In this document: in pieces, positions 34,282 to 42,821 of the stretch
Layout of the letters: the number at the start of each line of letters is the position of its first letter
Position numbering within the stretch: the stretch's first letter is position 1
Assembly (NCBI GenBank): GCA_028868305.1
Contig: JAGWUS010000022.1
Span: 1 to 55,926 of the forward strand
Length of the DNA stretch: 55,926 nucleotides
DNA from: Burkholderiales bacterium
GTDB taxonomy: Bacteria > Pseudomonadota > Gammaproteobacteria > Burkholderiales > Burkholderiaceae_C
Reading direction: 5' to 3'
Translations under genes and position numbers: made by a program
Notes under the pieces: model-generated
The model's database searches: none
What the model saw: only the letters and a program-made list of their open reading frames with translations
What the model was told of the DNA's origin: nothing

Positions 34282-36005
34282 AAAATATTGCTTCCCTCCT
34301 TATCGCCCTGATGCTGATGCTTGTCTCCGGGTTGGCCTTGGCCGCCGGAGCAGACTTGGGACAAGTTGAAAAGCAGCCCACGAACTGGGTCGCCATCGGC
34401 ATGTTCACTGTGTTTGTAATGGGCACTCTTTACATCACCAAATGGGCTGCGGCCAAGACCAAATCTGCAGCCGACTTTTACACTGGCGGTGGTGGCATCA
34501 CCGGCTTCCAGAATGGCCTGGCGATTGCAGGTGACTACATGTCGGCAGCATCGTTCCTGGGGATTTCCGCCGCCGTGATGGCTTCTGGCTACGATGGCTT
34601 GATTTATTCCATCGGTTTTCTGGTCGGCTGGCCCGTGATTACCTTTTTGATGGCCGAGCGCTTGCGCAACCTGGGCAAATTCACCTTTGCCGATGTTGCC
34701 GGTTACCGCTTCCAGCAAAAACCCATCCGCATTTTTGCGGCCTCCGGTACGCTGGTGGTGGTGGCGTTTTACCTGATTGCTCAGATGGTCGGTGCGGGCT
34801 CCCTGATCAAACTGCTGTTTGGTCTGGATTACTGGATTGCCGTGGTGATCGTCGGTGGGCTAATGATGATTTACGTGCTGTTTGGCGGTATGACGGCCAC
34901 GACCTGGGTGCAGATCATCAAGGCCTGCTTGCTACTGGCGGGCGTAACGTTTATGGCCTTCATGGTGATGGCCGAGTACGGCTTCAGCTTTGAAGCCCTG
35001 TTTGCCAAGGGTGTTGCCGTCAAAGCGCAGTTCGCGGCCAATGGCGGAAAAACAGCCGAAGAGGCGGCGGTGATAGGCCAGGCTCTGATGGGCCCCGGCG
35101 GCTTCATCAAGGATCCCATTTCTGCCATTTCCTTTGGTATGGCCCTGATGTTCGGCACCGCAGGCCTGCCCCACATCCTGATGCGCTTTTTCACGGTGCC
35201 GGATGCCAAGCAGGCGCGTAAATCCGTATTGTGGGCTACCACCTGGATTGGCTACTTCTACATCCTGATCTTTATCATCGGCTTTGGCGCCATCACCTTG
35301 GTGCTGACCAACCCCGAGTTTGCAGACACCGCCAAGGGCATCATCAAGGGCGGTGGCGGCTCGGCCAACATGGCTGCGGTGCTGGTGGCCAAAGCAGTGG
35401 GCGGCAACGTGTTCTTCGGTTTCATCTCGGCCGTGGCCTTTGCGACCATTCTGGCGGTGGTGGCCGGCCTGACGCTCTCAGGCGCGTCGGCCGTGTCGCA
35501 CGACATCTACGCCACCGTGATCAAAAAGGGCAACGCCGACAGTGCTTCCGAACTCAAGGTTTCGCGCGCCACCACCCTGGCGCTCGGCGTCATTGCCGTG
35601 GTGCTGGGCATTGCATTCGAGAAACAGAACATCGCATTCATGGTGTCGCTGGCTTTTGCGATTGCGGCATCCGCCAACTTTCCCGTGCTTTTCATGTCAG
35701 TCCTCTGGAAAGACTGCACGACCCGAGGTGCCGTGATTGGTGGCTTCCTGGGTCTGATTTCCTCCGTCGGCTTGACCGTTATTTCTCCCTCCGTGTGGGA
35801 AGCCACGCTAGGCAACCCCAAGGGCTCTGCGCTGTTCCCCTACTCGTCGCCTGCGCTGTTCTCCATGGCCATCGGCTTTGTCGGTGTATGGGTTTTCTCG
35901 CTGCTTGACCGCAGTGCCAACGCTGCCAAGGAACGGGCCGCGTTCCCGGCACAGCAGGTGCGTTCTGAAACCGGACTGGGAGCTTCTGGCGCATCGGGCC
36001 ACTAG
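34278..36005 (+). CDS. actP: Cation/acetate symporter
   Basis: A 575-residue sodium:solute symporter (SSS family) for acetate and similar short monocarboxylates. It has a cleavable-looking signal ([22 protein letters not shown]), about 13 membrane segments and the SSS hallmarks [21 protein letters not shown] near residues 66-86 and [15 protein letters not shown]. The inserted hydrophilic loop rich in Ala/Gly around residue 255 is usual for ActP. It is coupled to DUF485 by a 4-base overlap and ends at a strong terminator. Confidence 0.94.
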   Translation: MKNIASLLIALMLMLVSGLALAAGADLGQVEKQPTNWVAIGMFTVFVMGTLYITKWAAAKTKSAADFYTGGGGITGFQNGLAIAGDYMSAASFLGISAAVMASGYDGLIYSIGFLVGWPVITFLMAERLRNLGKFTFADVAGYRFQQKPIRIFAASGTLVVVAFYLIAQMVGAGSLIKLLFGLDYWIAVVIVGGLMMIYVLFGGMTATTWVQIIKACLLLAGVTFMAFMVMAEYGFSFEALFAKGVAVKAQFAANGGKTAEEAAVIGQALMGPGGFIKDPISAISFGMALMFGTAGLPHILMRFFTVPDAKQARKSVLWATTWIGYFYILIFIIGFGAITLVLTNPEFADTAKGIIKGGGGSANMAAVLVAKAVGGNVFFGFISAVAFATILAVVAGLTLSGASAVSHDIYATVIKKGNADSASELKVSRATTLALGVIAVVLGIAFEKQNIAFMVSLAFAIAASANFPVLFMSVLWKDCTTRGAVIGGFLGLISSVGLTVISPSVWEATLGNPKGSALFPYSSPALFSMAIGFVGVWVFSLLDRSANAAKERAAFPAQQVRSETGLGASGASGH

Positions 36006-36023
36006 ACAGGCCACTACTCCACG

Positions 36024-36050
36024 AAACCGGGCGCCAGGCCCGGTTTTTTT
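36024..36050 (+). terminator. Rho-independent terminator of DUF485-actP
   Basis: AAACCGGG-CGCCAGG-CCCGGTTT followed by TTTT, 18 bases after the actP stop. The T-run touches the stop codon of the convergent exonuclease gene. Confidence 0.95.
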
Positions 36051-36702
36051 ATTGCCTACGCAATTGCCGCAATTTGACGAATGCCAGGGCGGCCATGACG
36101 GCATCGTTCAGCGCATCATGGGCTTCGCGCACAGGCAAATCCAGGTCCTTCATCAGGGTTGCAAAGCGCAAATCAATGCTGGCATTGGCCTGTTGCTGGT
36201 AAGCCGGCAACTGCCTGAACTTGTAGTCGTAATACAGCGCGGAGACCTCAATCCGGGGCTGCGGCAGCCCCTGGCCTAGCAGGGGCCAGATCGCCTTGTT
36301 CAGCATGGCCACATCAAACTCCAGGTAGTAGCCCACCAGGGGTCGACTGCCGATAAAGTGCATCAGCCGTTTCACGGCCTCTTCAACCGGCACCCCTTGG
36401 GCCACATCACGCTCACGCAGCCGGTGGATTTTCACGCTTTCGGCCGACACGCCACGCTCGGGGCGCACCAGCAATTCGAGACGTTCGCTGGTCATGATGC
36501 GGTTACCCACAATACGCACCGCCCCAATGGAAATGATTTCGTCCGAGCGGGTATTCAGGCCGGTCGTCTCGCAGTCCAGTGCCACCCATTCATTTTCGGG
36601 TGACGGCTCGAACATGAACCGATAAGCCGGGTCACCCAGGTGGTACAGCAGCCACTCGCGCTTGAGCGCAGTCCACCATCGCTGCGGTAGCAAGCGCTTC
36701 AT
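36049..36702 (-). CDS. DnaQ-like 3'-5' exonuclease
   Basis: 217 residues with the DEDDh exonuclease motifs: VALDCETTGL (ExoI, Asp and Glu), VGYYLEFDVAML (ExoII Asp) and HDALNDA (ExoIII His and Asp). About 35 extra residues precede the domain. It is like PolC/DNA pol III epsilon homologues, but the position beside a cNMP/CBS/DUF294 protein and actP suggests a stand-alone nuclease, not a replisome part. Its ATG overlaps the stop of the DUF294 gene (ATGA). Confidence 0.9.
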   Translation of the reverse strand: MKRLLPQRWWTALKREWLLYHLGDPAYRFMFEPSPENEWVALDCETTGLNTRSDEIISIGAVRIVGNRIMTSERLELLVRPERGVSAESVKIHRLRERDVAQGVPVEEAVKRLMHFIGSRPLVGYYLEFDVAMLNKAIWPLLGQGLPQPRIEVSALYYDYKFRQLPAYQQQANASIDLRFATLMKDLDLPVREAHDALNDAVMAALAFVKLRQLRRQ

Positions 36703-38525
36703 CCAATCGCGTCCAGATGAAAGCGCTGGTGCAGCAGTGCCTTGAAACGCTTGACCACCCCCAGCGTGTCCTTGAGCAGATCGCGGTCCAGGCTGCTCAA
36801 TTTGCCTACGTCAATCGCACCGGTGACCGGCTGCTGGGTGTCCAGTTCGGCGAGCCCGGCCTTGAGTTTGAGCCCCATGAAAAAGTACAGGCTCTCCAGC
36901 AAATCGGCCCCCATCTCGGCGGGAAGCTTGCCCATGGCCACCAGTGCGGTGATACGCTCGGCCGTACTGGTTTCCGTCAGGCGATGGGCCAGCGCCAGAC
37001 TGCGCACACCATGCACCAGCGGAAAGATGCCTTCTTTCTTCAGATTCATGCGCTGGTCTGCGTCGCCCAGCCCCAGCAAGCGGTTCCACCATCCCACCGT
37101 GTTACCAAAAGCATCGACGGCCGCCGCAAAGCGCGCCAGCACCGCATCGTTGTCGGTGGCGAATTGCGCCAGGCTGGCCTGCACGCCCTGCAGCAGGTGC
37201 GCATCGCCGCAGACCGCGTGCGCATCCATGAAGATCGCGAGGTTCATCAGGCTGTCGCTGTCGGGCATGATCAGCCACTGGCGCGCCATCTGGCCGAACG
37301 CGGTGGCACTTTGACACCACTGCGGGTTACTGACCATGATGTTCCCCGGACAAGGAGGGTATCCAAAGCTCGCGAGCGCTGCCGAGAACTGCCGACACAG
37401 TGCATCCAGATTGTCTGGGGCAACATAGCCATCACGCAAAATCAGACCATTGTCCTGATCGGTCTTGAGCAACTGCTCACCACGCCCTTCACTGCCCATG
37501 ACAAACAGGCAGCTATTGGCCACCAGCTCCGGCGGCGCAATCAGCTGCCAGGCACGCTCGAACAGGCGGGCGTTGAGTTGCTGCACCAGTTTGGCGATCA
37601 GGTTCACGCGCGTGCCACTGCGGTGCAGCAGTCCGATCATGCGGGTAATCTGGGATGCTGCGTGGCTCAGACCGCCTAAGTCCCTAGCCTCTTCAATTTT
37701 TTCGGTGATCAGGTGCGACTGGTTGGACAGGAAGCTGAACAGATCGAGCGCCTCCAGAATGCCCACAATCCTGCCGCCATCGACCACCACCACCCGGTGT
37801 ACCCGGCGCTTTAGCATAACGGCCATGGCGTCGCCCAGTTGGTCTGATGCCTGAACCTCGATCAGTGAAAAATTGGATAACTCACCCACCGCCAACTGGT
37901 TCAGCGGACGGCCATCCAGAATGGCCCGCTGCAGTGCGGTGGCGGTGAAGATGCCCAGTCGCGGCGGCTGGCTTGCCCCATCGCGCACCAGCACGCTGGA
38001 AGTGCGGTACTGCTGAAAAATGCGAACCACGGCCAAAATATCGGCGCTGGCTTCCACATAGTGGACCGGACGCAAAAACGCCTCGTCCACCCGGGACATG
38101 GTGAGCGACTGCAGCTCATGCTGGTTCTGGCGTGCAGAGAGTGCACTGAGTTTATTGCTCAGATCCGAGAACAACAACGCGCCAAATGTGGCATTCGCGG
38201 CAATCAGATCACTCACCGCCTGTTTGACCAACTGGTAAGCCACCACTTCCTGGGCCGCCACAAAGCGGCTGCTGACTTTGCCCGCCACCAGTCCGCGACC
38301 ATCGAACGCATCGTCCGGCCCATAAGTGGTGACCGCTTCGTTACCGTCGAACTGGGTCACAAAACCCTTAATGATCACAAACAGATGGGTGGGCGCAACA
38401 CCTACATCGAGAATGGTCGCCCCTTCCGGGAAATACACCACGTCCACACTGTCACGCACCAGACGTTGCTCATCAACACTCAGGCAGTCAAAGGGCGAGG
38501 CAGAAAAGTTGAAGGCGCCTGGCAT
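36699..38525 (-). CDS. cNMP-binding/CBS/DUF294 nucleotidyltransferase-like signalling protein
   Basis: 608 residues in four parts: a cyclic-nucleotide-binding-type beta-roll (about 1-140, FPEGATILDVG...FVIIKGFV), a CBS pair (about 150-285), a DUF294 nucleotidyltransferase domain with GSEGRGEQLLKTDQDNGLI (about 350-370) carrying the GSxxR and DxD-like residues, and a helical DUF294 C-terminal domain. GlnD-like enzymes share this nucleotidyltransferase core, so transfer of a nucleotide to a protein in response to adenine or cyclic nucleotides is plausible, though unproven. It is co-transcribed with the exonuclease and faces actP, an arrangement known from other proteobacteria. Confidence 0.88.
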   Translation of the reverse strand: MPGAFNFSASPFDCLSVDEQRLVRDSVDVVYFPEGATILDVGVAPTHLFVIIKGFVTQFDGNEAVTTYGPDDAFDGRGLVAGKVSSRFVAAQEVVAYQLVKQAVSDLIAANATFGALLFSDLSNKLSALSARQNQHELQSLTMSRVDEAFLRPVHYVEASADILAVVRIFQQYRTSSVLVRDGASQPPRLGIFTATALQRAILDGRPLNQLAVGELSNFSLIEVQASDQLGDAMAVMLKRRVHRVVVVDGGRIVGILEALDLFSFLSNQSHLITEKIEEARDLGGLSHAASQITRMIGLLHRSGTRVNLIAKLVQQLNARLFERAWQLIAPPELVANSCLFVMGSEGRGEQLLKTDQDNGLILRDGYVAPDNLDALCRQFSAALASFGYPPCPGNIMVSNPQWCQSATAFGQMARQWLIMPDSDSLMNLAIFMDAHAVCGDAHLLQGVQASLAQFATDNDAVLARFAAAVDAFGNTVGWWNRLLGLGDADQRMNLKKEGIFPLVHGVRSLALAHRLTETSTAERITALVAMGKLPAEMGADLLESLYFFMGLKLKAGLAELDTQQPVTGAIDVGKLSSLDRDLLKDTLGVVKRFKALLHQRFHLDAIG

Positions 38526-38584
38526 GGTGAACTCGAAGTCTGAAAATTAGAGAAATCCGATTTTTTCACGGTGACCCCCTGACT

Positions 38585-39223
38585 TTACTGACGGGACTGC
38601 CCCACGGGCACGGCCCGCGCAGCCTCCCAATGAGGGCCTTCAAACCAGGTATTCGCCTCCAGGTAGGCTCTCAGCATGGGCAAGCTATCGAGCCCCCAGA
38701 AAACCTTGCCATCCACGACGAACGCTGGCACCCCAAATACGCCCCAGGCAATAGCCTCCTCAACATGGGCCCGCAGTTGCGATTTGACCGGTTCACCCGA
38801 TGGGTCTCGTGCCGGTGCCAGTTGCCGGTCAATGGCAGTCAACCGGGTCAGGTCGGCAGCATCAGCCCCGCCCACCCACACGTGGTGCAACAGCGTTTCG
38901 CACACATAGCGGTTGGGTTGGCCATTCGGATCGGTCGCCACCGCCAGACGCAACAGGCCCAGGGGATTGAAGGGGTGCGCCGCTGGCATGTCCAGTGCGA
39001 TCCCTTTGCTGTGGGCCACCCATTGCACCTGGCGGTAGGTCCAGTCCCGCTTTGCAGGAATTTCGGCGGGTCCCAACTGGCCATGGTGTTTGAGCAAGGC
39101 GGCAAACAGGACCGGTTTATAGGTCACCGTGTAGCTCAAGCCCATCAGTGCCTGGGGCAAGGCCTCAAACGCCAGATAGGCGTAGGGAGAAATGAAGTCG
39201 AGGTAGAAAGTAATGTGTTTCAT
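38585..39223 (-). CDS. 2-hydroxychromene-2-carboxylate isomerase family (DsbA/GST-kappa fold)
   Basis: 212 residues with FYLDFISPYAYLAFEAL at the start (the FxSPYxY thiol-binding motif, with Ser replacing the Cys of DsbA) and GVFGVPAFVVDGKVFWG near 165-180 with the cis-Pro. Relatives are glutathione-dependent isomerases of aromatic degradation or GST-kappa-like enzymes. The true substrate here is unknown; no naphthalene genes are nearby. Its start overlaps the DUF1289 stop (ATGA), so it is the last gene of the mvaB-ybaK-DUF1289 string. Confidence 0.88.
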   Translation of the reverse strand: MKHITFYLDFISPYAYLAFEALPQALMGLSYTVTYKPVLFAALLKHHGQLGPAEIPAKRDWTYRQVQWVAHSKGIALDMPAAHPFNPLGLLRLAVATDPNGQPNRYVCETLLHHVWVGGADAADLTRLTAIDRQLAPARDPSGEPVKSQLRAHVEEAIAWGVFGVPAFVVDGKVFWGLDSLPMLRAYLEANTWFEGPHWEAARAVPVGQSRQ

Positions 39224-39408
39224 GGGCAGGCGCCTGGTTGGGTTTGCAATCGCGCTTCAATGCGGGCCCAGACCGTCTTTTTCTCCTGGTCGGTACGCGC
39301 GCTCCAGTCCCGGATTTCGTCGATGCTGCGCAGGCAGCCCTGACACACCGTACCGTCCGCGGTCATTTTGCAGACTGATATGCAGGGTGATGGTATGTTT
39401 TCGGCCAT
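39220..39408 (-). CDS. DUF1289 small Cys-rich protein
   Basis: A small protein whose PSPCISVCKM...VCQGCLRSIDEI core carries the four Cys of DUF1289, probably a metal site. Starts are possible at ATG 39408 (MAENIPSP, 62 residues), 39441 and 39447; the region between them overlaps a family 1 repeat, so the shorter form is my choice. No function is established for the family. It lies between the YbaK gene and the isomerase gene with overlapping ends. Confidence 0.82.
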   Translation of the reverse strand: MAENIPSPCISVCKMTADGTVCQGCLRSIDEIRDWSARTDQEKKTVWARIEARLQTQPGACP

Positions 39409-39451
39409 AGCCCGCACGGAATGTGCACGGGCAGCTAGCATTTTCATAGCA
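39403..39451 (-). repeat. Dispersed repeat family 1, copy over the DUF1289 start
   Basis: Minus strand: TGCTATGAAAATGCTAGC (39434-39451), CGTGCACATTCC, GCGGGCTATGGCC (39403-39415). The last block supplies the ATG used as DUF1289 start, so the repeat appears to provide part of the leader and the start codon. Confidence 0.75.
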
Positions 39452-39463
39452 TCCACAGACTGC

Positions 39464-40030
39464 TCACACCACTGGTATCTGGGTGACATCGGCCACCGGT
39501 GCTGCGGACAGCGTTTCCAAATCCTGCGGACGCAACTTGAACACCCCGTGCGGATGTCCCGCTGCAGCCCAGATTACTTCAAACCGGAACAACTCCCGGT
39601 CCACCAGGGTCAGTGGCGGCTGCACATGGCCGATGGGCGACACACCGCCAATGCTGAACCCCGTCCTGGCCTTGACGAACTCGGCATCGGCCCGGCCGAT
39701 CTTGCCCACCAGTGCCTCGACCTTTTTCTCATCCACCCGCCGGTCGCCAGAAGTGATGACCAGCACTGCCATACCATCCGACTTGCGCCGGAAAATAATG
39801 CTCTTGGCAATCTGCCCGACAAAGACCCCCAGCGCGTCGGCCGCCTGCTGGGCGGTGCGGGCGGCATCGGCCAGCATGACAGGGGCGTGAGGATGGCCTT
39901 TGGCCAGCAATGCAGCGGCTACACGCTGCACGCCCTCAGGCAGACTATCGCCCCCACGCTCTCCCACTGCGTGCGGGTCACTGCCCCCCAAGGGGGCCCT
40001 CGCGCCTTGGGACGGCCTGGCGGCGCTCAT
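39464..40030 (-). CDS. YbaK/EbsC-type aminoacyl-tRNA deacylase with repeat-derived N-terminus
   Basis: The editing-domain fold that removes Cys or Ala from mischarged tRNA-Pro. It has SIIFRRKSDGMAVLVI with the catalytic Lys region, VKARTGFSIGGVSPIG and a C-terminal AGHPHGVFKL. The family normally begins around SLPEGVQRVAAAL, here residue 29; the 28 residues before it come from a family 3 repeat placed right after the ATG (40030), which overlaps the mvaB stop as ATGA. An internal GTG at 39967 could also start translation. The overlap with mvaB suggests coupled translation from the upstream ATG. Confidence 0.9.
   Translation of the reverse strand: MSAARPSQGARAPLGGSDPHAVGERGGDSLPEGVQRVAAALLAKGHPHAPVMLADAARTAQQAADALGVFVGQIAKSIIFRRKSDGMAVLVITSGDRRVDEKKVEALVGKIGRADAEFVKARTGFSIGGVSPIGHVQPPLTLVDRELFRFEVIWAAAGHPHGVFKLRPQDLETLSAAPVADVTQIPVV
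39951..40025 (-). repeat. Repeat family 3, copy at N-terminus of YbaK gene
   Basis: Same block order as 28420-28490: CCCCCACGCTC, GCGGGTC, CTGCCCCCCAAGGGGGC, CTTGGGACGGCC, GGCGG. Read in frame as [15 protein letters not shown] right after the start codon. Confidence 0.9.
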
Positions 40031-40938
40031 GCCAGCTGCCGTTTGTTCAGCAGCGCCGTGGCCGCACGCGAATTGGGCTTGCGAACCAGAAAATCGCTGA
40101 TGAACTTGCCGGCATCGACCAGTTTGTCCAGATCAATCCCCGTCTCGATGCCCATGCCGTGCAACAAAAAGACCACGTCTTCGGTAGCCACATTGCCGGT
40201 GGCGCCCTTGGCATACGGGCAGCCGCCCAGGCCTGCCACCGAGGTATCGAAATTCCAAATGCCCATTTGCAGGCTGGCCAGCGTATTGGCCAGCGCCATG
40301 CCGTAGGTGTCATGAAAATGCCCGGACACCTGGTCCAGGGCGTAGTGCTTGAGTGTGGCTTCCAGCGCACGCTGAACCTTGAGAGGCGTACCCACACCAA
40401 TGGTGTCGGCCACGCCCACATGCTGCACGCCAATGTCGCGCATCAGCCGCGCCACCAACTCCACCCGCTCGGGCGCAATGTCGCCTTCGTAAGGGCAGCC
40501 TACTGCGCATGAAATCGCACCGCGTACGGCGATACCTTTTTCCACTGCCGACTGCACCACCGGGCGGAAACGCTCGATGCTCTCGGCAATCGAACAGTTG
40601 ATATTCTTCTGGCTGAAGGCTTCGCTGGCGGCACCAAACACCACGATCTCGTCGGGCCGTGTCAGCACCGCGGCCTCAAAGCCCTTGAGGTTGGGCGTGA
40701 GCACCGAATAGCGCACACCCGCGCGGCGCTGGATACCCGCCATCACTTCAGCGTTGTCGCCCATCTGAGGCACCCACTTCGGACTCACAAAGCTGGTGAC
40801 TTCAATTTCCTTCAGTCCTGCCTCCTGCAGGCGATGCACCAGTTCCACCTTGATGGTGGCAGGCACTGGTTCTTTTTCGTTCTGCAGGCCATCACGCGGG
40901 CCGACTTCGACAATTTTGACGTGGGGAGGAATGTTCAT
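40027..40938 (-). CDS. mvaB: Hydroxymethylglutaryl-CoA lyase
   Basis: Cleaves HMG-CoA to acetoacetate and acetyl-CoA, the last step of leucine breakdown. It has VEVGPRDGLQNE at the N-terminus (metal-binding Asp and catalytic Arg), HFHDTYGMALAN with metal-ligand His residues, and GGCPYAKGATGNVATED with the active-site Cys. The start is ATG 40938 (MNIPPHVKI, 303 residues); the frame is open 36 codons further but that part has no family match. The stop overlaps the YbaK start. The partner enzyme, a biotin carboxylase of the methylcrotonyl type, lies about 14 kb away on the same strand. Confidence 0.95.
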   Translation of the reverse strand: MNIPPHVKIVEVGPRDGLQNEKEPVPATIKVELVHRLQEAGLKEIEVTSFVSPKWVPQMGDNAEVMAGIQRRAGVRYSVLTPNLKGFEAAVLTRPDEIVVFGAASEAFSQKNINCSIAESIERFRPVVQSAVEKGIAVRGAISCAVGCPYEGDIAPERVELVARLMRDIGVQHVGVADTIGVGTPLKVQRALEATLKHYALDQVSGHFHDTYGMALANTLASLQMGIWNFDTSVAGLGGCPYAKGATGNVATEDVVFLLHGMGIETGIDLDKLVDAGKFISDFLVRKPNSRAATALLNKRQLA

Positions 40939-41096
40939 ATAAAACCGTATCTGCGCGCAACACTGCGCGCCAGTCACGCTGTGAAAATTGTTGCACTTGC
41001 ATTGTAGGTTCGAGCCCGCCATGGGTCCATGGAACCAAATTCGCATCGGCTTATCTATACTGCTTCTTCAAAACAACTCATCAGGAGACAAAGGTC

Positions 41097-41528
41097 ATGA
41101 AATTTGGCAAATACTGGGCTTTAGCGGCACTGCTCGCGATCAATGCCTTCGCTGTTGGCGCAAGCGCCCAGAGCGCCGAACCCGCAAAAGCAAAAGTCGT
41201 ATTTCAGGTCAGCGATGGCGATGCCGCAAAATGGGGGTTGACACTTAACAATGCCAACAATGTTCAGCAAGAGCTCGGGGCTGGCAAGGTCGATATTGAG
41301 ATCGTTGCCTACGGGCCAGGTATCGGCATGCTTAAAGCCGATGCCACCATTGCCAATCGCGTGACGGAAGCCACCCACAGCGGCGTGAAGATTGTGGCCT
41401 GCGAAAACACCATGAAGGCGCAGAAGCTTACGAAAGCGGACATGAACCCGTCGGTTGGCTATGTACCTGCCGGGGTGGTGGAGATCATGAAACGCCAAGG
41501 CGAAGGTTGGGCCTATATACGTCCCTGA
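41097..41528 (+). CDS. Secreted DsrE-family protein 1
   Basis: 143 residues with AGGAG upstream, a Sec signal (MKFGKYWALAALLAINAFAVGASA/QS) and a DsrE/DsrF-type domain: KVVFQVSDGDAAKW, VEIVAYGPGIGML-like strand (IEIVAYGPGIGML) and VKIVACENTMKAQ with one conserved Cys. Cytoplasmic DsrE proteins relay sulfur; secreted ones of this kind are common but uncharacterised. It is followed after 16 bases by a second, diverged member. Confidence 0.88.
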   Translation: MKFGKYWALAALLAINAFAVGASAQSAEPAKAKVVFQVSDGDAAKWGLTLNNANNVQQELGAGKVDIEIVAYGPGIGMLKADATIANRVTEATHSGVKIVACENTMKAQKLTKADMNPSVGYVPAGVVEIMKRQGEGWAYIRP

Positions 41529-41544
41529 GCCCGGAGTGCACCGA

Positions 41545-42033
41545 ATGACGCAAATCCACCTACTGGGCCGACGGCATCTGATCGCTGGTATTGCATCGCT
41601 GGCGGCAGTCAGTGCCGATACCCGCGCCGAAGCAGTGGCGGCGAACGGACCCGCCAGTCCACCCAAATCCACTCCCCACAAAATCGTCTACCAGCTCAAC
41701 AAGGCGGACGACGCCTACCAGGAAGCCATATTCAACTCCATCAGTGCGATGCTCACCAAGTATGTGGATGATGTAGCCATTGCGGTGGTCGCCTGGGGGC
41801 CTGGCCTGCATCTCCTGGCCAAAGCGCCAAAACGTCCAGTGCCCAAGCTGTACCAGCAGCGGGTGCGCAGCATGGCGGAGTCCTATGGCGTGCGCTTCAT
41901 TGCCTGCGGAAATACCATGCACACCATCGGTTGGACGCAGGCAGACATGCTGGACTTTGTCACGGTTGAGGACGTGGGCGCAGCCGCTGTCATGGAGTTG
42001 CAGGAGCAGGGATACGCCTACCTGGCCTGGTGA
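41545..42033 (+). CDS. Secreted DsrE-family protein 2 (Tat-like signal)
   Basis: 162 residues from ATG 41545 with GGAG 9 bases upstream. The N-terminus GRRHLIAGIASLAAVSA looks like a twin-arginine or Sec signal. The domain parallels its neighbour: KIVYQLNKADDAYQ, IAVVAWGPGLHLL and VRFIACGNTMHTIGW. The shared ACxNTM with its Cys marks the two as paralogues. The arrangement suggests a periplasmic pair acting together. Confidence 0.87.
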   Translation: MTQIHLLGRRHLIAGIASLAAVSADTRAEAVAANGPASPPKSTPHKIVYQLNKADDAYQEAIFNSISAMLTKYVDDVAIAVVAWGPGLHLLAKAPKRPVPKLYQQRVRSMAESYGVRFIACGNTMHTIGWTQADMLDFVTVEDVGAAAVMELQEQGYAYLAW

Positions 42034-42034
42034 A

Positions 42035-42072
42035 AGGCCGACCGCTTGAATTTCCCCGCTGCGGATCGGCCT
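42035..42072. terminator. Possible two-way terminator between convergent genes
   Basis: AGGCCGACCGC (42035-42045) can pair with GCGGATCGGCCT (42061-42072), an 11-bp stem with one bulged A and a 15-nt loop, between the DsrE pair and livF. There is no adjacent T-run, although a T-run occurs near 42093, so function as a terminator is uncertain. Confidence 0.4.
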
Positions 42073-42100
42073 CAGGGTCTGGGACAAGAAAATTTTTTAC

Positions 42101-42820
42101 CTACACTGCGCAATACCGGTTCTGAATCTCTTCGTCCGCCAGAAGGTCCTTTGCCGTCCCCGAGTGCACGATGAGCCCCTGGTCCAGGATATAGGCCCGA
42201 TCAGATATGGACAAAGACCGCGCTACATTCTGCTCGACCAGCAAGATGGTCGTACCCTGCGCTTTCAAGCGGACGAAGAGCTCGAACATTTCGTCCACCA
42301 GTACAGGCATGATGCCCTCGGAAGGTTCGTCCAGCAAAATCATGCGGGGCTGGGCCATCATGGCGCGCGCAATGGCCAACATCTGCTGCTCACCGCCCGA
42401 CATGGACGTCGCTTCCTGCGAAAGGCGCTCTTTTAAGCGGGGGAAAGTTTCGGCAATGGCGTCAATGCGGGCGTTCATTTCACTATAGCTGCCGCTCGCA
42501 ATCAGGCCGAGCTGCAGGTTTTCCTGTACGGTCAACGAGGGCACAATGCGCCGGTCTTCCGGTACGTAAGCCAACCCATCATGAAAGCGCGCATGGGCTG
42601 GCAGGGTCAGCAAATCTTTGTCGCCAAAAAGTGCCTGTCCATTGCAGCGGGACACCAGTCCCATCAGGGTACGCAGCGTGGTAGTTTTGCCGGCACCGTT
42701 ACGGCCCATCAGGGTGACAATTTCACCCGCGTTGACATGAAATGAAACATTCTGAACGACGTGGCTGCTGTCGTACCAGGCGTTCAGTTGTTTGACTATC
42801 AGCAGCGGTGTTGCACTCAT
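42101..42820 (-). CDS. livF: Branched-chain-type ABC transporter ATPase (LivF-like)
   Basis: 239 residues from ATG 42820. Walker A GRNGAGKTTTL, signature SMSGGEQQMLAIARAM and Walker B RMILLDEPSEG mark a LivF subunit. It starts 1 base after the livG stop and is the last gene of the eight-gene operon. In this cluster the substrate is probably the aromatic compound oxidised by the neighbouring enzymes, not an amino acid. Confidence 0.93.
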   Translation of the reverse strand: MSATPLLIVKQLNAWYDSSHVVQNVSFHVNAGEIVTLMGRNGAGKTTTLRTLMGLVSRCNGQALFGDKDLLTLPAHARFHDGLAYVPEDRRIVPSLTVQENLQLGLIASGSYSEMNARIDAIAETFPRLKERLSQEATSMSGGEQQMLAIARAMMAQPRMILLDEPSEGIMPVLVDEMFELFVRLKAQGTTILLVEQNVARSLSISDRAYILDQGLIVHSGTAKDLLADEEIQNRYCAV

Positions 42821-42821
42821 A

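Noticed and set aside
40995..41025. GGTTCGAGCCC resembling a tRNA T-arm
   Set aside because: No acceptor stem, D-arm or anticodon arm can be built around it.
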